Positions 23,560 to 35,972 of a stretch of 64,000 nt of DNA are shown here, in pieces. A program made the position numbers and the translations under genes. A model generated the notes under the pieces. That model made no database searches and was not told the origin of the DNA. It saw only the letters and a list, made by a program, of their open reading frames with translations. How positions within the stretch are numbered: position 1 is the stretch's first letter; every line of letters starts with the position of its first letter. This DNA is from Parascedosporium putredinis. Its lineage: Eukaryota; Ascomycota; Sordariomycetes; Microascales; Microascaceae. Location: positions 186,001-250,000 of the forward strand of contig CASHTG010000001.1 of the NCBI GenBank assembly GCA_949357655.1, read 5' to 3'.

Positions 23560-24900
23560 ATGCGCGAGCATGTGGAATAGCGCCATATTTTCTTTTTGTT
23601 CAGCCCCCCTTTCTCTTCCTTACGCTGCATCCCATCTCTTGTCCGTATCTCGTGCCAATACAGGAGGAGATTAGAACTGTCGAGCTTAAGGCCAAAGCGA
23701 AAAATTAGGTGGAGGAACAAGGAAACGTATTTGTCCAAACCAGTACAGGGATAGACAGTGAGGTGATTAAAGGAGAGGGGCGAAAACAGCAAACAGACAA
23801 GGGAAAAGATAAGAAATAGATTAGAGTTAAACAGAGAGGTATTCGAGCTGCCACATCCTCGACTATCCTGGGCCAACGTAGGGTTTCGCTCCATTTAATA
23901 ACCTCACCATGCCTTCGTATACCTAGGACATCCTTGGAGCTGAACTACAACCTCGCACCCATTCATCCATAGTAAAGCTTGACGGAGCTAAACAAACTAG
24001 GCTAAAACATTAGAATTAGTAGTTAGAAGAATGGAGCTTGAGAAACAAGAATCACGCGCATCGAGGGGCTATTCGATGTAGAGATCGGGAATGCCCGATT
24101 GGGGCTTTCGTCTAATTTCCTATCCAAGTATATATGCCTACCGCTCATGACACCACATAGAAACCCAAAAGAAATGAAGAAGAAGAAAAAGGGGACAAAG
24201 AAAAGAGAAAGAAGAAGTGAAGTGACTCAAGCCAATGTACCGCCGGGGACAGGCAGAATTCTTCGCCTGGGGCGCCCGTCCCAAGACCTGGATCTTCAGG
24301 AAGAATAAGAGAAGAACTCAAAAAGAAAAAAACCCCCGAAAGCCAGAATGAAGCCAAATACCCAAAAGGAAAAGAAATGAGCTCCATTGATATGATCAGG
24401 GATCATACGGAAGGCTCCAGATATGATGGTAAACTCAACAAATCCCCGAAAAAAAGACGCCGTATAATAGTCCAAGAGGGAGACCGGGTGTATGTACCAA
24501 CCTCTCCAGGACCCCCTCCCAAAAAAAAAGAAATCCGTGGTAATACTTTATTGTTCCTGCATCCAATGTCCATACCCCCATAAGCCTCGGGGTAGATAGA
24601 GGATGGCCACGGAGAATGAGAAAAGAAAATGCCCCTCTTGGAAAAAAGGGGAGACAGAAAAGGAATTTTAACCGAAACCCAAAATGCCTTGCTCCGTCCG
24701 ATCTTGTTCGCCAGGGTATAAGCTCTTTTCGTCAAATTATATTCTGATACAGAGAGAAATAGAAAAGAAAAGGAGGAAAGAGAAAAATAGGGACGGTGTA
24801 TAATGACTACTGGTCGAGATGATGAGGGCACGGGAGGAAGATGAGGAGGAATAGGAAGAAGGGCAAGGGTGTACTCGTGTAAACATGCGCTGACAGAGCT
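23560..24900. other. Intergenic, convergent 3' ends
   Basis: This region lies between the 3' ends of the helicase (+) and the Zn2Cys6 gene (-). It is A-rich on the plus strand (24160-24230, 24310-24380, 24770-24790). No supported gene. The minus-strand frame starting near 23894 only mirrors the helicase terminus. Confidence 0.5.
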
Positions 24901-27132
24901 TCACCAACGGACAGTCGTCTCTCGGGCACGCAGGTCGATGGAGCCAGGCATCAACCCCCGGGTTCCCACAGTAAGCCGGGCGAATCTCGTCTTCAGATCA
25001 AAGTCGACCGACCGCACCATGACTCGCTTATCCTCGGGGACCCATCTCTTAGAGGAGCGACCGTTGGGCCCGGACTTGTGGCGTCTCTTCGGTAGTCCCA
25101 CCTCGCGTTTCCGCCAGGGCCCAAGGCGACATCGTCTTTAAATGGCAGGGAATCATTGCTGCTAGACCTCCTGCTAGGATGCGAGCGGACGGTCGGCGAG
25201 CCGTCTCCGCCTTCTTCGATTGTCGCCACCCATTCTCCGATATGCGCGGTAAGTAGGCTGTCCCACATACCTTCGCGCCTAGAGCTGCTCCTCAGCAGGC
25301 GGATGGCTTGCCACCGGATCGAGTGATTCCGGCATTTCGTCGCCACTACATACAGTGGTGGCACGATGCCTAGATCGGCGCTGAAGCTCGCCTTGACGTG
25401 ATAGGCGGTGTATTCCTGCCCGCTGAGAAAGTCTGTGGCGAGGTTCCGGTGAGTGCACTGCGAGGGGTCTGGGCAACTAGCAATCGCGGCACGTCTCTCC
25501 TCGTCGCCAACCACCTCCAAGGCAAGATCGACGATGGACTTAAATTGCGACTCGTACATGTCGAATTGAGACTCAGAATCGCAAAGGTCATGAGGAACAA
25601 GATTTGACCCATGGTCTGGAACATCTTGAGCACCGCGATGCCTGCCTTCTCTTGATAGCTAACGCTAGGACCACTTCTGCAGTCTAGAAGCGGCTGGAAT
25701 GCGTCTGACCAAGCCTCGAGCTTCTCTTTGAAGCTCAGGCCGTGTCTCTTTAATGCACGCGGGAGGATACCCATGGGTCCGCTTGGATTATGCGCTACGA
25801 AGAGAGTTTCAGTGAAGCGTAGCAAGCTCTCACAAAGGATATCCCACGATCGGCGAGCTTCGAGGAGGGTGCTGAACTGCGTCGGTATCGTAGCTTGAGG
25901 ATTAAGGCTTGAGTGAGACCCCGTGCTTGAGTCTGAGCGCGGCGAGGCTGCTCGCTGGCCATCATGGTTCTGAGGCGTCAGGCGAATGACGTACGGCTGG
26001 GGAAAGTGAAACGCCATGTCGTATGACTTGGCCTGGATAGCTAGGCGCGTAAACATCTGGACAAGCTCGTCCTCCACGGGTTCTGTACCGGCTGTCTGGG
26101 AATACGAGTGTTGTGCTCGCAGCTGGTCAAGAAGCTGTAAACCGTTTTGAATTTGGTATATCGCCTGCTTATGGTCGCCAATGAAGGAATCAAAGCAGGC
26201 CAGCAGCACTGTCGCCATGAGGAGGATTCGGTGGGCATCCTGGCCTTGCCCAGAGAGCGCAACAACAGACGTGATGGCCTCGAGTATTGCTTTATGGCAA
26301 CCTGCCAGTGAGATGCAGCCGAGGCGGTTACATCAAGACTGCGCGACGGGGAACCCGGGGGCGACGCGGTTGACTGCTCCAACGTTTTATAAAGAGCGCC
26401 GAGGGCGATGACGGCGTGACGGATGGCTGGCGCAGAGTGAGATTCCCTCAATACCGTCTGAGTCCAGAATACAGAGTCGAAAAATCCGGATAACTCACGC
26501 GCTGTGTGGCTTCGGAAAAGCTGGAAGTAAAGACCCTCTTGCTCCTGCAAAGAAGCGGCTACGCTCGGTCGATATAGGGTCAAGGAATTGGCATTCGATG
26601 GTTCTCCGATCTCGGTTGCTGATGGGGACATCCGCTTGCGAGCGACCTGTTTCGCTGCGCGTCGAGGAGGTAATGGGACAGTAGGAATGGGGGTCGGGAT
26701 ACGGGTGCCGGCTGGAGAGCTGGCGCGGCCGCAAGAAGAGGTTGCGGCTTCGGGGCGATGGAGATGACTTCGTGCGGCCTCGCACTTCGGCTCGGCGCTG
26801 GATAACCAGGGCACTCCTTTCGAGATTTGACGCATTGCGAGCAGCTTGGCCTCTGCTCGTCACACTTTATTCTCCTCCGCCTATATTGCGATAATGTTAG
26901 CCTACGCCGAAAATTTCGGGTTCGCGCAGAAGCCGAGGCAAGAGTAGTTTGGATTTAGGCCTATATTATTATAGTACAATGCGAGTGTTGCGACTTACTT
27001 GCAGTTAGCACAGCCCGTCTTTACCTTGGGCTTGCTTGTCCTGTTCCTTCTCGGCCGGTCCTGCGAGGCCTGCCCCGACGACGCTGGGGAAGGGTGGCTA
27101 GCTGAAGCTATGGCGCTCGGAGAGGGCGACAT
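24901..27132 (-). CDS. Zn2Cys6 fungal-type transcription factor
   Basis: Nuclear regulator of the Gal4-type binuclear zinc cluster family; target genes unknown. Exon 1 is 27132-26999 (MSPSPSAIASASHPSP, then a basic KPKVKTGCANCK); after a 118-nt intron (GTAAGT to ATATAG) exon 2 starts at 26880 and completes the cluster with spacing CX2CX6CX6CX2CX6C (RRRIKCDEQRPSCSQC ending KECPGY). A Pro-rich linker and a fungal-specific middle region follow (GLYFQLFRSHTARELSGFFD, LLACFDSFIGDHKQAI, WDILCESLLRFTETLF). The C-terminus is probably the frame ending at TGA 24901, which contains RVMVRSVDFDLKTRFARL. Four breaks, each one missing base: between 26620 and 26760, near 26280, near 25575 and near 25105. About 705 residues; no neighbouring cluster suggests a regulon. 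Confidence 0.9.
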
Positions 27133-30100
27133 CTTAGCGGGATCGTAACTTAGGCAATGAAGTTATCCCTGAAAGGATGCTGAAGGGCGGGAGAGGGAAA
27201 CCGGAATGGGGCGGTTTGACGATTGCGCGATGCTCCCTGAGGGAGCGGCCGTTTCCCAAGGACAAAAAATGCCAAAACGGTATCGCACGTGAAAATGGGG
27301 AGCTCTTGCTCGGAAGCGGACGAGGAGAGGGGCGTTTGCGACCAGGCGAGAGGCAAAAAGAAAACCCCACAGAAAAAAGCAACTAACGACCGCGCGCCCA
27401 AGCGGGCATTCGCTGAAAGGCTAAAGTTGCTGTGCACAATCAGAGAGCCTTGGTGACAAGCACGCGTGCGACAGCCAGACGCAAATGAGGGGCGGAAGGG
27501 AGGAATAAAAGGAGACCAAGTGAGCAGGGGTATGAGCTGCTGACGAATGACTTGGCGTCGCTGAATGCTTGGGTTACAGCTTGGGAGGAGACGCAGGTCT
27601 GTGTGTTGAATGGAATTGGGTCTTGAGCAATATTAGTGAAAGCCAAGAGCCAGCCAAAAATAACCAGTCCTAAACAGCTACGATGCAAAGCGCCGCAATG
27701 GCCGTGTTTGGGCGACAAGCAATTGATGGTGGCCAAATGCAATTCAGATAGTTGGGGTTCACCAGCGCCCTATGTGATACTCCAGATATCCCTCGGCGTA
27801 GTGAGGGTGGGGAGAGGGGATAAGTAGGGCGAGCTGGAGAAACACGCGGTTCTCTAATGTTGCTAGTCTCGGGCTAGATGTAGATAAAGGAGTCAGCACT
27901 GCCAATTTCTAGCTAGTTTTTCCCATAAATACAACAGAAGCAACTGATATCTCAACTTGCGGGCTCTCTCCAGAGCCAAGAAGCGAGGGTAATGAAAAAG
28001 GAACAAGAAGTAGAGAATGAAAAATTACAGAAATGTTTTCGGGAGAGGCTATGCAACCTAGGGATGTCGGCTTACGGGAAAATCAATACAAGTCCACGGA
28101 TATCGCTTGCGCGAGCGCGGGCCGAAAAGACCCCTCTAGGCAAATCAGAGGGACTATGTACCCTTTTCATTGAAGTCAGTGGAAGGCGGTTTAGGTCCGA
28201 AGCTGTGGGAAGCTCCTCGTGTTTCCTCCAGTTATGAGGAAGAATTGTGTCAAAGAAGAAGCGATGAAGAAGGAAAAAAGCAAAGAACCGAGTAAGACAA
28301 GTCAAGCTGGGCACTGCCATTACGCAGAGGTCAAAATCGCATACCTTGAGACACCACCTGCTAAATTGAGGCTAGCTGGAGGGATATTTTTCGACCCAGG
28401 ACAAGAATCTCCTGCAGGATGCATTTGTATCAGTATAGCCCCATACATAAATGATCTCAAGAGAGAGTGTCCACCTTTGGACAGTGAAGCCTTGGCCGAC
28501 GTACGATGGGAGAAATGTGGGAGCTGATGTAAAACAACTGGAGGGCATTCCACTTTTTTTCTTGGGGATTGCTCGAGGATACTTTGCTTTTGGGCCACCA
28601 AATTGAGCGCGAGAGGGTGGTGAAACTAGTGAAGGAGAGAAAATCGAATGCCAGCAACGAACTCACTCTTGACTACTCCCTAACGATCAACAACCCTATC
28701 CTGGGAAGGGTTTCGGCCAGCGATGTAAAGGGTTCCACTATGTATGATCGCAAGGGAAGTAGTGGTTGACTTTCGGGATTCTGTAGCCCGTCACCACTCA
28801 CGCACATTAGGTGCCTAAGTGATTCTTAACGAAAATTTGAGAGTTGGACGCAAATTAGTAGAGGTGACGGAGCTGAACGATGAGAAAGCCGTGAACGTGC
28901 TGGAATAAAGCATAAAGAAAAAAAAAAAAAAGAAAAAGGTGGCTGATGTGGCCAGGAGAATTGTTGGTGCATATAGCGTGCCGACACGAAATGAGACCAG
29001 CGGATCCAGACACGAGGGGTTTTTTCTGTCTCGTCTTGGTGTTAGTGGAGGAAATTTCGATTTTGGTGTTGAGGAGGGACCAAGGAGAAGAGAGGAGGTA
29101 AACTCAGCGGGATCAGAAAAGATCAAACCACTTTCCCAGACTTACCGTCGAGAGTCTAATAATATTGGTGCAACCAGGAGCCTGGAAGCCAATTGATGTT
29201 CGGAAATCAACACACCTTCCTTAAACCGGGTGTCAGAAACGAGGGCTGCACACGAGATATATATTTTATTCGGTGACAAGCTGCACAGTTGCACAGTTTC
29301 CCAAGTCGAAGCGAAATCAGGGTATCCAGACACTTAAGATCAAGCTCGCCTCTCGAAGAAAAGAGAATGGAAGAGAGGAGGGAGCAGATGTGGAGATACG
29401 AGTCTCTTAATACCCACCCCGTCCAACCTTACCCTCGATGACTCTCATGGAACGGTAAGTTGCAGCGGAACTCGACGATGGGAGGGATACATCTGCCCCC
29501 TTGCGTGCAGCGAGAGAGTACAAGGCAACGTTGGAGTACCGGCACCGCGATACGATCAAATCGGTGGCTCGTCTCGTACGGTGTACATGGCGTCCCCGGC
29601 ACCGCTTGGCAGAACGACGCCAGCTAAACACCAGGTTCAAGCCCCAAGGCCGGGTGGATGCCGAGAACCAGCCACCTTCTTGTGATGGCCGCTCGACTCA
29701 ACTCCCGTTTGTGATCTTGCAGAAGTTCCGTTTCGGTGGAACGAAAGGGGGATAGTGATGTAACGATTGTAATACTGGTTGACGTTGTCCTTGTGGTGCG
29801 TTCGGCAGTGACATTGATCTGCGTGGCCTTTGTGGATGACGGCTCAGCCGGCTTGCTCAATCCTATTTCAACCGTCCCCGCTGACGGACCAACTGATTCG
29901 TCGGCCGAGAGAAAGTTGGGCGCACCGCCCTTTTTCATCAATCAACTCGCTGGTACCGCCTTCCCGCTGCCCAGGGCGCCCGGGGCATGTGCCCAATGTA
30001 CCATGCAATCGACGAGCTCAACCCGGGCGAGCCAACCCTTTTCTCTTGAATATTCACCATCACACCCTCCGACCCTCCTTCCCCAGCCCACGATGAACAC

Positions 30101-30900
30101 CACCCGCCACCGCGCCCCGGCACACCTCCCCTCTCCCATCATCTCATGGTCAGCTCTTGCTACATTGAGCCTTTTGACAGCGTAGCGCCTTCCTTGGAGT
30201 CCTCAGAGGTTTCAATCTTTCTTTCCCTATTGATCCCCCTTTAAGCGCCTCGTAACCAGAGTTCGCGGTTGACATGACCAGCTCAAAGCCAACATTGGAG
30301 CGGCTAGTTTTGCCCTCTCAGTTGACACGATCCATGAACTTAGTTCCTATGTAGTGTATCGATTTAGCCCCATACGCAGCCGTACAGAATTTCCGAGCCA
30401 CTTTTTCCCTCATTGCCTTCTTTTGTTTCTTTGCCCTTCTGAGCTCCGTATAGTTCAGATGCTACCTGAACTAATAGAGGCGCGCGTAGTTCCAAGGTCT
30501 GTTGAGCTCTTTCCTGAATAGATCGATCGGTGTAGATCTAGCTTTGCGAATTTACTGAAGTGGCTGTGCCGCAGGAAAGATCTTGGGGGTTTACCCGGTT
30601 CAGTTTCAAACATGTGCTGGCCAGCCGCTGTTTATGGGGGTTTGCATGGCTCTACCATAGGTGCCTCGTACGAGATCCATTTATACAACCTGGCCTTCAT
30701 GATACAGGCCAGCGTCAATACAACCCTGCCTTGTGGGTATCTCGAGCCACATAACCCACACCTCTTAAGGTGGATCAGTTTCGACTTTCGATCGCCATCT
30801 TGTTGACAAAATACGGCGAGCCCTTGCCATGCAAACGAGGAAAATGTGAAGGTCCATTCCTCGCGAAATAAAGGTGGGGAAATAACAATAAACAGTCGTC
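27133..30900. other. Gene-poor upstream region
   Basis: Both strands carry only short frames. At 29624-29941 (-) and 29736-30185 (+) frames of 106 and 150 codons overlap, but neither has splice structure or motifs I recognise. Poly-A at 28918-28931. The proximal few hundred bases must include the promoter of the Zn2Cys6 gene. Confidence 0.4.
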
Positions 30901-31187
30901 GCGGCATTAGAGGACACGGGGACACAAGCAGGCGAGAGTCCCTACTTGGCCACGCTCCGATGCATCCTGCAGTCATGCAACCGTCGCAATATGGAAACGC
31001 CGAGAGGCTGCCGTCTCGGTGGCCCACTGCCACTGTACCTATGGAAATCTTGACAGCCCTGCCAAGCCCGGTCGAGATGGGGGTTGTGAGAGAGAAATAA
31101 ACAGTGCGTGTCTTAGTTTGCGCCTATTGATCCATCTTGAGGGATTCGTAGTACCCCTTCCCCTGGTCCTTGCGCAGGAGGATTTAT

Positions 31188-31286
31188 TAAAAATAAAAAA
31201 TAAATAAAAATAAAAATAAATAAAAATAAAAATAAAAAATAAAATAAAAAATAAAATAAAAGAGAAAAAAGAGAAAAAGAAAAAAA
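31188..31286. repeat. A-rich simple repeat, (AAATA)n-like
   Basis: About 100 nt made almost entirely of AAATA/AAAATA units grading into GAAAAA. It explains the K/N/F/L-rich shadow frames on the minus strand. The spacing of T residues (every 4-6 nt) is typical of slippage-prone microsatellite DNA. Confidence 0.9.
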
Positions 31287-34200
31287 CTGCTGACACGGCA
31301 ATTATCAAAGGTCCAAATATGGCTTCTTGCTGAGATCGGAGATGTAGGAGTAGGAAGCCACACTAAGGGAAGAATTATCGGATTCGATATCGTTGACCCG
31401 TTGATTGATGTGTTGATGCAATGGTTTGACGGGTCCAAGAGGTTCAATCCCGTGCCCCCAACACTCTAATTTAGGTCGCATCTATCATCCAACCAAGGTA
31501 ACGTCACAAGATACTAGCTTGGGATCCTGCGACACCAACATAAATCTCTGAGTCAATTCCCTCGGTATGATTATGTTCATTCGATCCCAGCATGCAGGCG
31601 CAACAATCGGGGTGCGAAGCCTCTCCCCACCACGGGCGGCGATGCAGAATACTGTGGCATCATCACCCAGCATCGTGAACCAGCCCATATTCCTGACTGC
31701 AAAAGGATTCCTCGACCATAGATCGCTAGAAATCGGCAATAACTGGTCATTTATACGGTGTGCCGATCTAGGAGAAAGAGGAATAAGCGGCTATTCATGG
31801 AAGATAAAATGGTTAACTACATGTGGGGTTTGGAGGACAGCGAAAGTCCCAAAGCCTCAGGACGTCTTTAGCCGATATCTGCTCCCCGATTCTACGAAGT
31901 AGTTCCTTACAAATATTATTATTCCCCACCGATGCGGATCTAGGTTTTTACGCCAGCGTTGTTCATTCACCTTCAACCATTGCGCTCCTAATTCCTGAGC
32001 AGGCCCTCTCCCGAAAAGGCGGAAATCAAAATTTTCGCAGAGCATACAGCTGCATGCAGGATATGAAAACCCACACCATCGATATGCAGAGCTAGGTCTT
32101 TCCGCGAATCCTATGGTCCGATTTTAACCATACGCGCAGCGACCATCTCCAAGTCAGGCCCTTCAAGGCTCCCGAATGGCACCCCATGTTCCATTCTCTG
32201 CCCAGCGTCTCCACCCCGCCCAAGGAAAGACCGCCTGCCCCCCTTTTCAGCCCTACAGAACGGCCCCCGGTCCCGCCATTTCACAAGTTGACCTGTGATT
32301 CGCCAGTGGCCGAAACAATTAATCCCGGGCATGACATCGATCCGGAGTGACCGCTGCAAGGCCGTGCCGGAGTAGTGGGCTCTCCTGTCAGGACCCATAG
32401 GCATGCTCCTTCCTCAAACTTGCACAGCCTTCCCCCGGCTGCCATGCTTTATCACGAATAGTGCGGCTCAAAATATAACACGGATTGTTGTTGCGAGATC
32501 AGTGGCTTGGGGCATAGCTCTTCCTAGGCCCTTCCTCTTCTAACCCCCAAACACACACACACACGCACTCTTTATTCCTCTCCTACGCCCTACCGGCGGA
32601 GCCTATCTTAAGAAAGGAAACCGACCATTTCCTCCATTTGCATTATCTTTAAGCTCTCATGGCCCCCAATCCATTTGTTCTGGGCCCCTAATTAGCCTGC
32701 TTCCGTCTGGAAACCACTCCCACTCCCCCAAATCACATTATGCCCTCACAGATACTCTTCATGATCTATCTCTTCAACCGCCTTCCCTGAAGCTAATATA
32801 AGATACACCATTCCAAACACCTAAGGTACTTGCTAGCCAGAGGGATTGTTATTATCGTTATGACCCCTTGAACGCCAGGATTGCCTCTTTAGACTGTCCG
32901 TTGACACGTCGCTCAAATCTTATGGCCCAAATCCTGGGCTACAATCTCCCCCTTTTCGTTTTCATCAATCCACCAAAGGAAAGTATGAGAGTAGGAGATA
33001 CAGTGTAAATCAATAGCCCCCAAGGCTAGGGTCGTGATAATTGGCCAGCCCTTTCGAACGCAACTTGTGTCTAGAGTGGCGGCTTCGATGGCGCGACAAG
33101 TTGGAGGCTGGTGGACCTCCTCACTCCATCAACTCGGACACCTTCACTGGGTAACGACCTACATTACCGAGGCACATCTGGTGTAGATGCAAGCCTGCGG
33201 GAGTGACCCTACCTCTACATCGACCTTGCTCTCATTGGGGAAATCGCCTGGCGCAATCGCATGTGGCTTGCAGCACACTGCCCGCCGAGAGCGTGCTTGG
33301 CCCCCAGGAAGCTGAGCTTATCCGATCCGATGTTCGCCATCCATCCCGCCGACAAGGATGCCGCGCAAAAGGCCTTGACGTCGGGTCAACGGGGAACTCC
33401 AAAATAGGAATCTCGCCTTATCCCAAATACACCCCCCTTTTCCTTTTTATTTATTTTCATTTTCATTTTTATTTTTATTATCAAGGTTTCTATCGTAAAG
33501 GGTGCCCGCACCCTCTACTGGGACATTAGCATTAGGGAAGAAAGAATTGAGAACTCCCCTATAGCAATAGTGTACTCGGTACCGTCTGGGGGTAAGGGAA
33601 TGCTAGAAGACGGAGAAGACCTGACCCTATAAAGCCGGTTGATTTGGAGTTATTTTACTCAGGCCCCACTATTGCCGATGCATCCGCTAGAATGGTTAAG
33701 GGGTGAGGAAGGACGAGTCGGTAACCTCTAACCATGAAGAGGGTCTTTAGACGAGCGGCGCAGCCATTCCAGAAATCCTCGACTGTGCGTCCCGAGGTCT
33801 AATTTGGTAGTAACGTTGACGCAGGGGCACGCTAAAACTGTGGTCCATACTAAAGGATGCCAGAATATGACGGATAACATCCGTGTCTACCACAGAGAAA
33901 AGCGGCAGACGAGGGTTTGGGGGTAGAGGAAGCGGGAGGGCTCGAACTTCGGGAGGTCCAAGGTTGGGCTTGGGATGTGGTCCCACGAGAGAGAATGGGT
34001 AGGCTGTGTTCATAGGATACATGTATGGCTGGTCTGAAAGCTCTAGCTACATGGTTGCTTCTGGCGAGATGGTGGTCAGCAAACAGGGACCCCCGGAGAG
34101 GTGCACTGCGGCGGCGAGCGAACCATACGTTTCCGTTACCACTACACGCACGAGAGATAATCCCGTGCTGACTGCATAGGGCTGATGGGGAGCTCAGAAG

Positions 34201-34326
34201 AGAAAAGGGAGCGAGGGGTGGGGGCAAGGAGTTGGCATGACACCGTGGTGACGCCGAACTCTGAACCTTGGCGGGCCTATCGGCCACGGCTGGAAGGCGC
34301 TGGAAAAGTAACAAAGAGACGAAGAA

Positions 34327-34404
<78 letters not shown>

Positions 34405-35443
34405 TGTGTGTGTGTGTGTGTGAAAATAATGCGAAAAGGTAGGATTTACCAGTCAAGTCTATCCACAACTCTTTTATCTTGCCTAGTAGTCGGCCGGGTC
34501 GTCGTAAGAAATAGAAAGATACCTATGGTTATGGCTATAGTTCTTCCCTAAACCATTGACAATCGTTATGTAGAGGTTAAAATAGAAGCCCTAATGCAAC
34601 ACTGAGAGGTTTATTTGCTAACATATCAAGGGCGCATCTAAGAAATTTGACTGAAGTGGTAATAGCAGTAGCACCACTTGATTTTTCTTGTTTGATAGAT
34701 TCTCTTTGGGAATTACATAGACAGGAAAGCTTTCTTATAAAGGCAAGTAAAGTGATGACAGAACAGAGGGGTTGAAAGAGTTTTCTTGATATCTATGTAT
34801 TAAAGCCCTCCGACCAGTGTAAACCACCATCGAATCAATCAATTTCGTATTGTTGTACTCACTCTAGGGCACCAAATATAGCGGCGGGTGCGTTTCAACT
34901 ATTGGGCATGGATCCTGGAAGTCGAGAGATTTCGGTGTTGTGTCGTCTGAAGGCCTTTGGTCGTTGGAATGCCAGCCGTGCTAGTGGCTGCCGGCCCGTG
35001 ACATTTGCCTTGCTCAACACGGGCAAAATTCGCCGGCCGGAGAGTACCGAACTGGTGGTTCTCCAGGTTCTCCCCAAAATTTTTTCCGCTCGAAAGCCTC
35101 GAGACCACCTCACACTTTCGCCCCCCTCAACTTCTCTGTGCCTGCAGTCCACGCCGCGCTTGCCCTGACTTACTCGGATCATTCAATTATATAGCCGCGT
35201 TTATTTCCCTATCACATCTTTATTATCTTCGATGGCGTGCCATTAATAACGAAGGACCTCCTCAATCGAATCTCCCTCCAAACGAAACTTTACGAATCAC
35301 ACCAGGCTGAAGACGCTCGCGACACTAGGCGCAGTACGTTTGCCCCCGCAGAGTTTTAGCTAGGCGTATCGAGGCTCAGTACGACCGCGCGCACCGACTT
35401 AACACACATACACACACACACAAGCGATACACACGCGTGAAAG
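31287..35443. other. Gene-poor region with simple repeats
   Basis: No supported gene over 4 kb. It contains a TACGAAGTA 9-mer at 31893-31901, a T-rich tract at 33437-33480 and the AG/TG microsatellite at 34329-34422. Just upstream of the gene at 35444 are short CA repeats (35404-35422) in the likely 5' UTR. Confidence 0.45.
34329..34422. repeat. Compound microsatellite (AG)37(TG)10
   Basis: Positions 34329-34402 are a perfect AG dinucleotide array of 37 copies, followed directly by 10 TG copies (34403-34422). It reads as a Ser-Leu or Glu-Arg repeat in shadow frames, which are not genes. An array this long should be highly polymorphic between isolates. Confidence 0.97.
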
Positions 35444-35972
35444 ATGTCGCAGCGATCAGATTCTACGGGCTCGCCCCCTAATAGACTACGCATGGATGGC
35501 CATGGCGGTCCTCTGTCCAATTGGGATGGTGCTGCCCCCGCGCAAAATGGACATCCGCTTCCTCGTACTGACGGGCGGTTTCTCGCTATCGACGGACCAA
35601 CTGCTCAAGAAATACACGGGGCAGGGTATCTACGAGCGGTTCACAACGCGCGCGGGCTCTGTCTTCGACACGGGCCTACCGGAGAAGGCGCGTGAGACGC
35701 AGAGGCGGTTGCGTGAGGAGAAGGCGCGGGTCGAGGCGCAGCTATCCGACGAGGAGAGGAAGAGGCTGGAGGAGAGCCGGAGACCATCTGGTTTGAGGGG
35801 CCTATTCGCGGCGGATGAAGGGGACGGGTGGAAGGAGAAGAGACTGGAGGCGCACAGGAAGGGATTGGAAGAGGGCAAGGGCATCTCCGACCTCATCATG
35901 GAGCACATGACTGAGGCCTTTGGCAAAGAGAAGAAGGATGGCGAGGATGATGGCAAGCAGGAGAAGAAGTAA
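35444..35972 (+). CDS. Conserved-looking small protein of unknown function
   Basis: About 176 residues, single exon, ATG 35444 (MSQRSDSTGSPP) and TAA 35970. An N-terminal segment, RLRMDGHGGPLSNWDGAAP, is followed after a frame change at the C run 35535-35539 by RKMDIRFLVLTGGFSLSTDQ, LLKKYTGQGIYERFTTRAGS, a Glu/Arg-rich helical stretch (residues about 75-110), GLRGLFAADEGDGWKEKRLE and KGISDLIMEHMTEAFGKEKK. The two halves fit one fungal protein of similar layout that I half recognise but cannot name. The change equals one extra base or two missing. No signal peptide or clear membrane span; the charged C-terminus could form coiled coil. Function not assigned. Confidence 0.7.

Noticed and set aside
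31039..31447. Phe/Leu/Ile-rich membrane-like frames on the minus strand
   Set aside because: They are translations of the AAATA simple repeat at 31188-31286.
31440..31465. tRNA T-arm-like ggttcaatcc
   Set aside because: The flanking 5-nt arms do not pair and no D arm, anticodon arm or acceptor stem could be found.
34277..34468. Ser-Leu repeat protein on the minus strand
   Set aside because: It is only the AG/TG microsatellite read as codons.
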